Below, piece after piece: positions 18,258-26,997 of a stretch of 56,884 nt of DNA. The first letter of the stretch is position 1. Every line of letters starts with the position of its first letter. A program made the position numbers and the translations under genes. The notes beneath the pieces were generated by a model. It did not search any database, was not told where the DNA came from, and was given only the letters and a program-made list of their open reading frames with translations. Origin of the DNA: Prevotella sp. (lineage in GTDB: Bacteria; Bacteroidota; Bacteroidia; Bacteroidales; Bacteroidaceae); assembly GCA_017556145.1 (NCBI GenBank), contig JAFZCU010000054.1:1-56884 (forward strand). The letters are read 5' to 3'.

Positions 18258-18331
18258 GATAGTCTCTATACCTATATTCAAATAATCGGAACAAGTTGTA
18301 GAGATTATTGGGACGAGGTATAGAGACTATC
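18258..18331. repeat. Nested palindrome with 16-bp perfect arms
   Basis: Left arm 18258-18273 (GATAGTCTCTATACCT) is the exact complement of 18316-18331. Inside the 42-nt loop a second pair, AATAATC at 18281-18287 and GATTATT at 18303-18309, pairs as well. It lies in the 511-bp gene-free stretch 17942-18452, which otherwise holds the operon promoter, its upstream repeat and the stem-loop at 18408-18460. There is no T-run, so a terminator is less likely than a protein-binding site or a relic of a mobile element. Confidence 0.75.
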
Positions 18332-18407
18332 TAAACAAAGCAAAGATGACCCATGCTGCTATCTATACTATAATATTTATTAAATTACTGATAAACAAGA
18401 AACTATG

Positions 18408-18460
18408 AGGTGTAAGATATCAATATTATTCTACTATCTTCTTGCATCTATCCTACACCT
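18408..18460. repeat. Stem-loop element at the 3' end of the primase gene
   Basis: AGGTGTAAGATA at 18408-18419 pairs imperfectly with TATCCTACACCT at 18449-18460 (one internal mismatch). The right arm overlaps the last codon and stop of the primase-like gene. A related element lies at 20777-20842, after the HU-like gene. Confidence 0.55.
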
Positions 18461-20528
18461 TTTTCAATTTCAAATAGTAACCTCGGATGCCTGAAATGCC
18501 ACCTTTGGGCCAACGGAGTTTCTTGAGGGTCTCGCCAAGGATTTTCAGATTGGGCACATCGCTGGCTTTCAGATGCTTCTCAAGCTCCTTCTGGATGGCC
18601 TGCACCTGCCAGAAGTAGTCCTTCTTGTGGATCTTCGAGGGTTCGAAGAGATTCTGAAGCACCTGCTCAAGGGATGATGCATCCTGATACTGACGATTAT
18701 GCTCCTGAATCTCCCGTTCATCCTCAGATGTGAACCAATAGACACAATCCGAATACCGAAGTTCCGTCACAGCCTGCGCAAACATCTGCTTATAGGGGAT
18801 GCGCCCGCTCATATCCACCTGCCCCTTCACCTCGACACAGAGATAACGTCTGGAACCGTCGCCAGAGGGAAGCGGCGTAGGATCGTTGGTGGTGGCGATG
18901 AACGAACAAAGACGAGGCTTCATCGTGTACTGGTCTGAACGCATCTTGCGCACCTGAACATCCTTTTCCGTCAGGATGCGCTTGATCTTTGCCTGTTCAC
19001 GAGCGGTTTTCGCATTGTACTCATCGATACAGACGAGCCACATGCGCCCTAAGACGCGCTCCACCTGTTCCGCATTGTCCATCTTGATGTCGTCCATATA
19101 ATACTCACGCATACCCAACGGCAAGATGTTCTTACAGAAGTTCGACTTCTTGAAACCCTGATCGCCGATAAGCATGGGTACCATCGAGTTACCGTAGTCG
19201 CGATTGATATCAAGTGCCTGCGCCACCATTGCAAGGAACCAACGGTGGAAATACTTGGGCCAATGCACATAGTCTGTTGGCAGACGACGGGCAAACGCCT
19301 CGATGTAATCCTGCTTGCGATCCCAATCGCCACAGCCTGCGAGGAACTCGTGGATAGGATTATGCTCCCTGACGTGCGCACTCTCGATATAAGTACGGAT
19401 GTCGCTCATCCAGCTTTCCCCACCCTCTTTCATCTCCTCGACGACAATACTCTTCAACTCTCTGTCGGTCAGCGGTTTCCAATCTCTGAAGCGTAGGTCA
19501 TTGGGACGGAACTCTGTCATCTGCTTCACCGTATTATAACGCAGCTCATAGCGACGCGATAGAAAGCTTTCGATGCTCCGCATGATGCGTTCTTTCTCGT
19601 TCATCTGAGACAAACGTTTTCCTTTGTAATCTTTTTTATATGAATTTCGGAAGGTCTTGCGAATCAAATCGATGCCAAGCGGCTTAAAGTAGCTGTTCCA
19701 GGAGGCACGCATCACACAGCCTTCCTCCTGCAAACGGGCCATTGCACAATAATCTGCCAAGAGATGCAGGCATTGTTCAGCCTCGCCCTCACAATCGTCG
19801 ATAGCCTTCGAGAGGCAGGTCTGGAACTCAAGATCGATACGCTCTATCTCCTCTGTATTGGGATAGCAGACGACATCGCCATTATCATCGACTTTCGTAC
19901 CTTCATAGGCTTTCAGCGGATCCTGTGCTTCACGCACCACTGGCAACGGCAACGCCTCAGGATTATAGTACAGCTGGGCATCGTGACTCATGCGACAACC
20001 CCTGACAAGGCGCTGTTCGCCAACGAGCAGGTCACAGCGTACAAGCGACATGTACAGACGGGCCGCACACTCATGAGCCTCTTTCAGAAACGACAGATAG
20101 TCATCGGCATCCGCGCCCTTATACTCACACTTGACGAGCACCTTCAGCGTGACACCGCTTACACCAGCAAAGGCCAACAGCGTGAACTGTATCTGCTGCA
20201 CACGACGCTTCATCTCCTGTACCTGCTTCAATCCTTCGGGACAAGGGATGTTGAGCAGAACCAGACCCGTGAAAGTCTTAGGATGATCCAGCCCTGCCTT
20301 TCCGAAAGTGGCTCCGAACATCAGGTAGGGCAACCTATCGACGTCAATCAGATAATAGCGTGGCATACCTTGTGCCATCGCCAGCCGTGAGTGCAGACAG
20401 CCTCGTGCAATGAGATTGGCAGCATCCTTCGTTTCGTCTGAGCGCATACGTTCGACAATGGTGTCGAGTTCCGTTGAAACAGGCGAACAAAACACTCCGC
20501 CCTTGGTTCTGATCTTTGTTATCTTCAT
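18453..20528 (-). CDS. VirE N-terminal / VapE-type primase-helicase-like protein
   Basis: A 691-residue protein of the class found beside HU-type proteins in Bacteroidota chromosomes and integrated elements. The N-terminal 230 residues fit the VirE_N/BT4734-like domain (primase-like fold); residues about 370-640 fit the virulence-associated E P-loop ATPase (IGDQGFKKSNFCKNILP, then MWLVCIDEYNA as Walker B, and ATTNDPTPLPSGDGSRRYL). The Walker A shows FKKS where GKS is usual, so ATP binding may be altered. The start at 20526-20528 is chosen because the longer frame would begin with a TTG inside the -7 box (20556-20563). The HU-like gene lies upstream on the same strand. Confidence 0.85.
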   Translation of the reverse strand: MKITKIRTKGGVFCSPVSTELDTIVERMRSDETKDAANLIARGCLHSRLAMAQGMPRYYLIDVDRLPYLMFGATFGKAGLDHPKTFTGLVLLNIPCPEGLKQVQEMKRRVQQIQFTLLAFAGVSGVTLKVLVKCEYKGADADDYLSFLKEAHECAARLYMSLVRCDLLVGEQRLVRGCRMSHDAQLYYNPEALPLPVVREAQDPLKAYEGTKVDDNGDVVCYPNTEEIERIDLEFQTCLSKAIDDCEGEAEQCLHLLADYCAMARLQEEGCVMRASWNSYFKPLGIDLIRKTFRNSYKKDYKGKRLSQMNEKERIMRSIESFLSRRYELRYNTVKQMTEFRPNDLRFRDWKPLTDRELKSIVVEEMKEGGESWMSDIRTYIESAHVREHNPIHEFLAGCGDWDRKQDYIEAFARRLPTDYVHWPKYFHRWFLAMVAQALDINRDYGNSMVPMLIGDQGFKKSNFCKNILPLGMREYYMDDIKMDNAEQVERVLGRMWLVCIDEYNAKTAREQAKIKRILTEKDVQVRKMRSDQYTMKPRLCSFIATTNDPTPLPSGDGSRRYLCVEVKGQVDMSGRIPYKQMFAQAVTELRYSDCVYWFTSEDEREIQEHNRQYQDASSLEQVLQNLFEPSKIHKKDYFWQVQAIQKELEKHLKASDVPNLKILGETLKKLRWPKGGISGIRGYYLKLKKV

Positions 20529-20555
20529 AAGATTGTGATGTTTTAATCTATGATG

Positions 20556-20563
20556 CAAAGATA
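20556..20563 (-). promoter_or_regulatory. Promoter -7 box of the primase-like gene
   Basis: TATCTTTG on the minus strand, 27 bp before the chosen ATG. The primase therefore has its own promoter, separate from the HU-like gene upstream. Confidence 0.6.
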
Positions 20564-20693
20564 CAAAAAAAATAGGAAATATCCAAGAGAATCTTAAGCT
20601 TTTTTCAACAGAATAAGCATTCTTAATAGGTACAGAGCCTATGTCGCAAGGATTAATAAGGGAGGTAGCAGGGATTTATAAACTATGTAGCAA

Positions 20694-20759
20694 GCTTGCG
20701 CGCCTACGCAAAATATCTTACGCGTCTACGCAAAAGGTCTTACGAGGCAACGCAAAATG
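20694..20759 (+). repeat. Three 22-bp iteron-like direct repeats
   Basis: The shared core ACGCAAAA occurs at 20706, 20728 and 20750, exactly 22 bp apart; the flanking bases (CTTACGCGTCT-like) are also largely shared. The spacing is about two helical turns. They lie in the 361-bp spacer 20529-20889, upstream of the primase promoter. The spacer otherwise holds that promoter and the stem-loop at 20777-20842; I see no gene in it. Confidence 0.7.
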
Positions 20760-20776
20760 GAGAGCATAAAAATATT

Positions 20777-20842
20777 AGGGTGCAAGATAGAAGCATAGAC
20801 ATAGATAGAAGAAAACCATATCATACACCTAAGAATATCCTG
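20777..20842. repeat. Stem-loop element after the HU-like gene
   Basis: GGGTGCAAGATA near the left end pairs imperfectly with TATCATACACCT at the right end. It resembles the element at 18408-18460 (in reverse complement), so each of the two genes is followed by a related stem-loop. Confidence 0.5.
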
Positions 20843-20889
20843 CGAATCAAGCACTTATGCATATGTATAGCAATGATAGTAGGATAATA

Positions 20890-21513
20890 CTAAATTTCAG
20901 TATAGATATATTCCTGGCCTCGCTTGGTTTTCAGCAGTTTGGGATTATCGCCCATTGTCCATTGGTCTAATTGTTTCCTGGCGGAATAGTACGTCAAACC
21001 GGTCTGGTATGTGAATAGCCTGGCTGTGACATAGCCGTTATACTTGCGGATGCATTCATGCAACTGTGCCTCTAACTTCTCTGAATCTGCAAGAACCTCC
21101 TGCACATTGGTCTTCTGGGCAAGGCGGAAACCTTCGAGCCACTTTTCTACCGACTTATGCCAGAGCTTGCCTGAGTTATACTCCACCCCATCGAAGCGCA
21201 CATCACTGCCCTTCACATCGTCAGGATCCGTAATCTCACGTACGACTCTCAACCTTGGCGCAAACGAACCGATGGGCGTCTCTATCCGATAACCCTCCGA
21301 CAAATAGAATCCCGTAGCCTGGATAAAGGCCTCAAAGGCCCTTGTCAGTTCAAAGGGTCGCAGCCCGTAGTATTTCGCACAATACTCATCGAGCCCTTTT
21401 ATCGTAATCTTCTGTCCACTGAGCGGACGAGGGTAATACAAGATTTTCCCGTCCTTCCCCTTGGCTGGTGTCGGATGCATCTCAAACGGCATCCCGTCTT
21501 TCTTCCTTGGCAT
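20890..21513 (-). CDS. HU-like DNA-binding protein with C-terminal winged-helix-like extension
   Basis: A 207-residue protein. Residues 1-125 match the Bacteroidota HU/histone-like family that begins with MPRKKDGMPFEMHPTPAKGK, containing an HU-type helix-strand body (FELTRAFEAFIQATGFYLSEGYRIETPIGSFAPRL). The remaining 80 residues (ECIRKYNGYVTARLFTYQTGLTYYSARKQLDQW, then GQEYIY) look like a small winged-helix DNA-binding module. Such proteins commonly neighbour VirE/VapE genes, as here. The usual further partners in such loci (a DUF4248 protein and an amidase) are not visible. Binding of the 22-bp repeats downstream is a plausible guess. Confidence 0.8.
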   Translation of the reverse strand: MPRKKDGMPFEMHPTPAKGKDGKILYYPRPLSGQKITIKGLDEYCAKYYGLRPFELTRAFEAFIQATGFYLSEGYRIETPIGSFAPRLRVVREITDPDDVKGSDVRFDGVEYNSGKLWHKSVEKWLEGFRLAQKTNVQEVLADSEKLEAQLHECIRKYNGYVTARLFTYQTGLTYYSARKQLDQWTMGDNPKLLKTKRGQEYIYTEI

Positions 21514-21540
21514 ACGCGTACCTTATTATATTATTAAAGT

Positions 21541-21571
21541 AAAATCCTCGCCAATTCATGGCGAGGATTTT
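21541..21571 (-). terminator. Rho-independent terminator of the nuo operon
   Basis: Perfect 12-bp arms (AAAATCCTCGCC and its complement) around a 7-nt loop, 20 bp after the nuoN stop. The minus-strand stem ends in TTTT and a T-rich stretch. Confidence 0.85.
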
Positions 21572-21590
21572 AATAAAGTATAGTCTTTGA

Positions 21591-23042
21591 TCAGATGCCG
21601 GCAGCTGCGATCCACTCGTAGATACAAGAGACAATACCGAAAAGGGCAATGCCGACTGTGCAGACAGCAAGCGCAACCTTGGTATTGGCGTCGCTCTGGA
21701 AAGTAGGCAACGGACTGTCGGTCTTCGTGATATACATGGCCTTGACAATGAGCAGGTAGTAGTAGAGTGACACTACCGTGTTGACCAAGGCGATGAAGAC
21801 CACGAAGTAAGCCCAGGGATCACCGTTCTGAACACCAGCCATGAACACGAAGAACTTCGAGAACATACCTGCGAACGGTGGGATACCTGCCAGTGAGAAC
21901 AGCGCCAGCGTCATGAGGAACGACAGCTTGGGATTGGTCTGATAGAAACCGTTGTAAGCTGACATCAGAGTTCTCTGAGAACTCGGAATATTCTGAACAC
22001 TCGGATTGTGCTCCACCACATTGATGACAGTGAACACAGCCATGTTGGCGACAATGTAAACCAGTACATAGTAGGTCAAGGCAGCCACACCGAGTTGGTC
22101 ATTACCCACTACAGCCAACATGATATAACCGGCCTGTGAGATACTCGAGAACGCCATGAATCGCTTGAGCTCGCTCTGACGGATGGCAAACAGGTTGGCT
22201 ACCGTGATGGAGAGTACAATAACGATATAGAGCATATAATCCCAATACTCAACCATCGGCTGGAACACCTTCATCAGGATGATGCACAAAGTGATGGCTG
22301 CGGCACCCTTAGAGATGACACTCAGATAGCCAGTGACCGGTGTCGGCGCACCCTGATAGGTGTCGGCTGTCCAGAAGTGGAAGGGAACAAGCGAAATCTT
22401 GAAGCCAAGTCCGCTGAAGAAGAAGACCAAGCCCATGATGCTGAGGGGCTCTGCACTGATGCGTTGAGCCACATCGTCGAAGTAAAGCGTACCTGTAGCA
22501 GCATAGATGAACGAGATACCGAACAGCATCACACCACTGGAGAAGGTAGCCACGAGGATGTATTTGGCAGCACCCTCTGCACTTTCCTTGCGATGGCGAT
22601 CGAATGCCACCATACAGGCCAGAGGCACAGAGGCCATCTCGAGACCCAGGAAGAACAGCAGGAAGTTGCCAGACGACATCATCACGAACATACCCAACAG
22701 CGTAGAGATGATGAGCATATAGAACTCACCTTCCAGCTTCATGGCCGACTTCTGGATCCAGGGCTGAGCCATAATACAGACGATGACAGTACCAGCAGCA
22801 AGTATGACCTTCATCACATTGACGGCTTCTGAGGTCACGTATAGTCCGCCAAAGGCAGACTCCGGCTGTGCCAACAGTAATGTGGCAGCAGCCGTCACAA
22901 CCAGCATACCGATAGTCAGGAACTGCATGGTATAACCCTTCACCTTTGTCTTGGCCAGACAGAAATCGGCTACGAATACGATCAACAACGCGAGAACCAA
23001 GAAGGCCTCAGGAATCATTTTCAGAAATTCACTATAATTCAT
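21591..23042 (-). CDS. nuoN: NuoN, complex I membrane subunit
   Basis: A 483-residue antiporter-like proton-translocating subunit with about 14 membrane helices. Family hallmarks seen are the charged run of helix TM5 (LGLEMASVPL), the TM7 lysine region (GLGFKISLVPFHFWTADTYQGAPTPVTGYLS) and the ISQAGYIMLA segment. The segment at residues about 344-358 (NPSVQNIPSSQRTL) is encoded by a short dispersed repeat (21969-22008). It is the last gene of the operon, 19 bp after nuoM, and is followed by a strong terminator. Confidence 0.95.
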   Translation of the reverse strand: MNYSEFLKMIPEAFLVLALLIVFVADFCLAKTKVKGYTMQFLTIGMLVVTAAATLLLAQPESAFGGLYVTSEAVNVMKVILAAGTVIVCIMAQPWIQKSAMKLEGEFYMLIISTLLGMFVMMSSGNFLLFFLGLEMASVPLACMVAFDRHRKESAEGAAKYILVATFSSGVMLFGISFIYAATGTLYFDDVAQRISAEPLSIMGLVFFFSGLGFKISLVPFHFWTADTYQGAPTPVTGYLSVISKGAAAITLCIILMKVFQPMVEYWDYMLYIVIVLSITVANLFAIRQSELKRFMAFSSISQAGYIMLAVVGNDQLGVAALTYYVLVYIVANMAVFTVINVVEHNPSVQNIPSSQRTLMSAYNGFYQTNPKLSFLMTLALFSLAGIPPFAGMFSKFFVFMAGVQNGDPWAYFVVFIALVNTVVSLYYYLLIVKAMYITKTDSPLPTFQSDANTKVALAVCTVGIALFGIVSCIYEWIAAAGI

Positions 23043-23061
23043 ATCTAAGTCCTCCTATCTT

Positions 23062-24582
23062 TTACATGACACCAATAGACTGAAGTATCGTTCCTGCAGC
23101 GGGCGAGATCATGTCGCTGAAGAAGAACGGCATACAACCTAAGCCAGCCACACAGAAAATCAGGCAGATCACTGCAACGCGCTCATCCCAAGTTGCATCG
23201 GTGAGCTCAAGGAAGTGCTTGTTCTCCACCTCGCCATAGAGGATCTTACCGACCACACGCAGGATGTAGACTGCCGTGACGACAATCGACGTACAGGCGA
23301 TGATGGTAGCCACCATGCGGAACGACGTGTTGGGATCGCCAGAAAGAGGCTCAGCACCAAAGGCTCCCACAAAGATGGTCATCTCAGCGATAAAGCCAGA
23401 GAATCCAGGAAGACCCAGGTTGGCGAGACCGGCAATCACATAACCCACAGCCAGGAAAGGCATGATCTTCATCAGACCAGCCAACTCGCGGATGTCACGG
23501 GTATGCGTACGACCGTAGATCATACCGATCAGGGCAAAGAAGAGCGCTGTCATCAGACCATGCGACAACATCTGCAGCACAGCACCTGTTACGGCCGTCT
23601 GACTCATCATCAACAGGGCAAAGAGCACCAGTCCGCAGTGAGACACTGAAGAATAGGCATTGATATACTTCAGGTCGGTCTGTACGCAGGCGCTGAAGGC
23701 TCCATAGACCACAGAGATGGTGGTGAGGATGAGGAAGATCCACGCCAGATCCTGAGCAGCCTCAGGCAACAGATACATGGCAACACGGAAACAGCCATAA
23801 CCTCCCAGTTTCATCAGCACACCAGCGTGCAGCATGGATACAGCTGTAGGCGCTGAAGCATGACCATCAGGAGACCATGTGTGGAATGGGAACAGAGCAC
23901 CCAGCACACCGAATCCGATGAAGATGAAGGGGAAGAAGATATTCTGAATATCTGCCGGAATGCAATGATTGGCAGCAATCGTGGTCAGTTCGAACGTATA
24001 GCTGCCACTATAGATGCCATTGAAGTAGTAGATGCCCAGCAATCCGAGAATCAGCAGGGCCGAGCCTCCCATCAGCATCAGCGTCAGCTTCATGGCCGAG
24101 TACTCCTTATGTCCGGAACCCCAGACACCAATCAGCAGGTACATCGGAATCAGTGCCACCTCGTAGAACATGAACATCGTGAAGAGGTCGGTAGAGATAA
24201 AGAAGCCGAACACACCCGTCGAGAGCAGGGTGAACCAGAGGAAATACTCCTTGGTGAGGGGCTTCAGCTGCCAAGAGGCAAACGTACCAGTGAACACGAT
24301 GATGCTCGACAACAGCAGCATCACCACAGAGATACCGTCGACACCTACCGAATAGGCAATGTTCAGCGGTTCGAACCAGGGCACACTATAGGTGAGCAGC
24401 ATCTCGGCTGTATTTCCAGCCGCACGCTCCTGGACAAAGTAGATGGTCAACCAGATTGAGAGGGCCAGCAGACACGAAGCTCCCGTTACCATCACACCAC
24501 GCACCTGATTGAGGTTCTTGGCCAACCAAAGACCCAACAGCATCAGGGCGGGAATTATTACGAAAACACTTAATATACTCAT
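23062..24582 (-). CDS. nuoM: NuoM, complex I membrane subunit
   Basis: A 506-residue antiporter-like subunit, about 14 membrane helices. The TM5 glutamate lies in MFYEVALIPMYLLIGVWG, and the TM7 region reads GALFPFHTWSPDGHASAPTAVSMLHAGVLMKLGGYG, both diagnostic of NuoM. It forms one of the three proton channels of the membrane arm. It follows nuoL after 91 bp, a gap occupied by an imperfect inverted repeat (24601-24673), and precedes nuoN by 19 bp. Confidence 0.96.
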   Translation of the reverse strand: MSILSVFVIIPALMLLGLWLAKNLNQVRGVMVTGASCLLALSIWLTIYFVQERAAGNTAEMLLTYSVPWFEPLNIAYSVGVDGISVVMLLLSSIIVFTGTFASWQLKPLTKEYFLWFTLLSTGVFGFFISTDLFTMFMFYEVALIPMYLLIGVWGSGHKEYSAMKLTLMLMGGSALLILGLLGIYYFNGIYSGSYTFELTTIAANHCIPADIQNIFFPFIFIGFGVLGALFPFHTWSPDGHASAPTAVSMLHAGVLMKLGGYGCFRVAMYLLPEAAQDLAWIFLILTTISVVYGAFSACVQTDLKYINAYSSVSHCGLVLFALLMMSQTAVTGAVLQMLSHGLMTALFFALIGMIYGRTHTRDIRELAGLMKIMPFLAVGYVIAGLANLGLPGFSGFIAEMTIFVGAFGAEPLSGDPNTSFRMVATIIACTSIVVTAVYILRVVGKILYGEVENKHFLELTDATWDERVAVICLIFCVAGLGCMPFFFSDMISPAAGTILQSIGVM

Positions 24583-24600
24583 ATTTCTTCTTTCTTTTAT

Positions 24601-24673
24601 ACAACGGATTTAACTGATTTTACGGATTATACTCATGCATATCCAAATCCGTTTAATCCGTGTAATCCGTTGT
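24601..24673. repeat. Imperfect inverted repeat between nuoL and nuoM
   Basis: Left arm 24601-24628 starts ACAACGGATTTAACTGATTT; right arm 24646-24673 ends AATCCGTGTAATCCGTTGT. The arms pair over most of 28 bp and are built from short CGGATT(A/T)AA-type units. A closely related element lies at 29226-29294. Confidence 0.75.
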
Positions 24674-26659
24674 TTATATTGCAAGCAGTATTAATGTTAA
24701 TGCTACCGTGCCTGTGAGGAACCAGACGGCATACTGGCGGACATCGCCACTCTGCCAACTGCGGATACTCTCACCAGCCTCGTTGGCACCCCAGGCCATG
24801 AAGTTGAACGTGCCATCGACAATGTGACGGTCGAACCAGGCAATCGGTGTGCTGATGCAACGGAAAATAATACGATGAGTGACATACTGCCAGATCTCGT
24901 CCTGATAGAAACGCTTGTAGGCTGCCCGGTGCAGTTTGGGGAACTGCTTGTACAGACGGTCGGCAATCGGCTGTGTCTCACCTTTATAGATATAGGTTGC
25001 CAGACAGATGCTCAGGATGGCAATGATGGTAGAGGTCAGTGCAATCTGCGTATTGAAATGGATGGTGTAGTCGGTACCTTCAGCCGAAACATAGCTGCCG
25101 AAGCTGCCACCCCAGCCAAGGAATCCGCCTAATGTAGAGTAGATACCCACTCCAACGGTGATGACACAGAGCACAATCAAAGGAATGGTCATCGAAGCAG
25201 GTGCCTCATGAGGTGTATGATGCTCATGGGCCTCCACATTCTCCGTACCCCAGAAAATGCCGTAGTACAGACGGAACATATAGAAGGCGGTCATAGCGGC
25301 AATACCCGTCATGATCCAACCCACCACAGGACTGTACTGCATGCAGGCGGTGATAATCTCATCCTTTGAGCTGAAGCCCGAGAAGAAGGGAATACCAGCG
25401 ATGGCCAGACAAGAAATCAGGAACGTGATGTGGGTGATTGGCATATACTTGCGCAAGCCTCCCATCAGCGCCATCTCGTTCGAGTGAACGGCATGGATGA
25501 TACAACCTGCACCCAGGAACAAGCATGCCTTGAACATAGCATGGGTGAACAAGTGGAACATACCAGCCATATAACCCAACTGAGCGTGGTTGTCGAAGAC
25601 GCCTCCATGATGACCAGGCAGGCAAACGCCTAATGCCACCATCATAAAGGCAATCTGAGAAATCGTCGAGAAGGCGAGCACACGCTTGATATCGCTCTGG
25701 GCACATGCCACAGCAGCAGCATAGAAAGCGGTGAACACACCCACCCAGACCACAATCGACATGGCCTCAGGGGCATACTGGATCCACAGGGGGAACATAC
25801 GGGCAATCTGGAACACACCAGCCACCACCATCGTAGCAGCGTGAATCAGTGCAGATACAGGCGTCGGACCCTCCATGGCATCGGGCAGCCAGATGTGCAA
25901 CGGGAACATGGCAGACTTACCGGCACCACCAATGAACATCAGCACCAACGCAGTAGGAATGATGAACCCACCTGCAGCCACAGCCTTGGCAATGTTACCC
26001 TCGATAAACGGTGTAGTGCCCTGGCCCATTACAATATCGCCAGCAAACGAGAAGCTGAACGAGTCGACAAAGTAGCCGAAGGTCAGGATACCCACGAGGA
26101 AGAACATATCGGCAAAGCGGGTCACGATGAACGCCTTCTTAGAGGCTGCGATGGCTGGCTTCAAAGGATAATAGAAACCGATGAGCAGGTAAGAGCTCAC
26201 ACCTACCAACTCCCAGAACATATACATCTGGAAGATGTTGGTGGCCAATACCAGACCCAGCATCGACATCGTGAAGAGGCTCAGGAAAGCGTAGTAACGC
26301 TGGAAGCCCTTCTCACCATGCATATAGCCGAATGAGTAGATATGAACCATCAGTGATACCGTCGAGATCACGATCAGCATGACAACGCTGATAGGATCCA
26401 ACAGAATACCGAGGTCGAAATGCAGATTGCCCAGAGGCAACCAGGTGAAATTATACGGAACAAACGTCTGATAGACTCCGTCTACACGCGCACCGCCAAA
26501 GTACTGGAATGCGCAGAGATAAGAGAGTATCGTGACGATGCCCAGCGAACAGGTGCCGATCAATCCGGCCACCTTGTGCTGCATCTTCATGCCTGCCAGT
26601 CCCAGAATAATGAACGACAGCAGCGGCAGAAGCATGATAAATATCGTGTAACTAAACAT
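24674..26659 (-). CDS. nuoL: NuoL, complex I membrane subunit
   Basis: A 661-residue distal membrane subunit with about 16 helices and the long C-terminal lateral helix. Signature segments: MFWELVGVSSYLLIGFYY (TM5 Glu), GGAGKSAMFPLHIWLPDAMEGPTPVSALIHAATMVVAGVF (TM7 region). It is the end of the proton-pumping arm. The nuoK gene lies 29 bp upstream, separated by a T/A-rich repeat tract (TTTTAACTTTTTTACC, 26664-26690). Confidence 0.97.
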   Translation of the reverse strand: MFSYTIFIMLLPLLSFIILGLAGMKMQHKVAGLIGTCSLGIVTILSYLCAFQYFGGARVDGVYQTFVPYNFTWLPLGNLHFDLGILLDPISVVMLIVISTVSLMVHIYSFGYMHGEKGFQRYYAFLSLFTMSMLGLVLATNIFQMYMFWELVGVSSYLLIGFYYPLKPAIAASKKAFIVTRFADMFFLVGILTFGYFVDSFSFSFAGDIVMGQGTTPFIEGNIAKAVAAGGFIIPTALVLMFIGGAGKSAMFPLHIWLPDAMEGPTPVSALIHAATMVVAGVFQIARMFPLWIQYAPEAMSIVVWVGVFTAFYAAAVACAQSDIKRVLAFSTISQIAFMMVALGVCLPGHHGGVFDNHAQLGYMAGMFHLFTHAMFKACLFLGAGCIIHAVHSNEMALMGGLRKYMPITHITFLISCLAIAGIPFFSGFSSKDEIITACMQYSPVVGWIMTGIAAMTAFYMFRLYYGIFWGTENVEAHEHHTPHEAPASMTIPLIVLCVITVGVGIYSTLGGFLGWGGSFGSYVSAEGTDYTIHFNTQIALTSTIIAILSICLATYIYKGETQPIADRLYKQFPKLHRAAYKRFYQDEIWQYVTHRIIFRCISTPIAWFDRHIVDGTFNFMAWGANEAGESIRSWQSGDVRQYAVWFLTGTVALTLILLAI

Positions 26660-26688
26660 AATTTACCTTTTAACTTTTTTACCTTTAA

Positions 26689-26997
26689 CTATCGTTTCAT
26701 ATTCTTAATGGCATCAACGCTGTCGCTCTTGAACTTGCGATAGACATTGATGATAATAGCGATGGCGACCGCACTTTCGGCAGCAGCAACACCAATCACA
26801 AAGAGTGTCATAAACATGCCCTCCATACCATTTGGATAGAGCAGACGGTTGATGGCGGCAAAGTTGATGTCGACGGCATTGAGCACCAGCTCGACAGAGA
26901 TGAGCATGGCAATCAGGTTGCGACGGGTCACGAAACCATAGACCCCAATAAAGAACAACAGGGCACTGAGTGCGAAATAACATTCAATGGGTATCAT
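26689..26997 (-). CDS. nuoK: NuoK, complex I membrane subunit
   Basis: A 102-residue subunit with three membrane helices. The two conserved membrane glutamates are visible in LISVELVLNAVDINF and AAAESAVAIAI. Length is as expected. The start overlaps the end of nuoJ by 4 bp, indicating coupled translation. Confidence 0.96.
   Translation of the reverse strand: MIPIECYFALSALLFFIGVYGFVTRRNLIAMLISVELVLNAVDINFAAINRLLYPNGMEGMFMTLFVIGVAAAESAVAIAIIINVYRKFKSDSVDAIKNMKR

Noticed and set aside
20694-20759. Possible CRISPR array
   Set aside because: Only three units, repeats adjacent without unique spacers, and no cas genes nearby.
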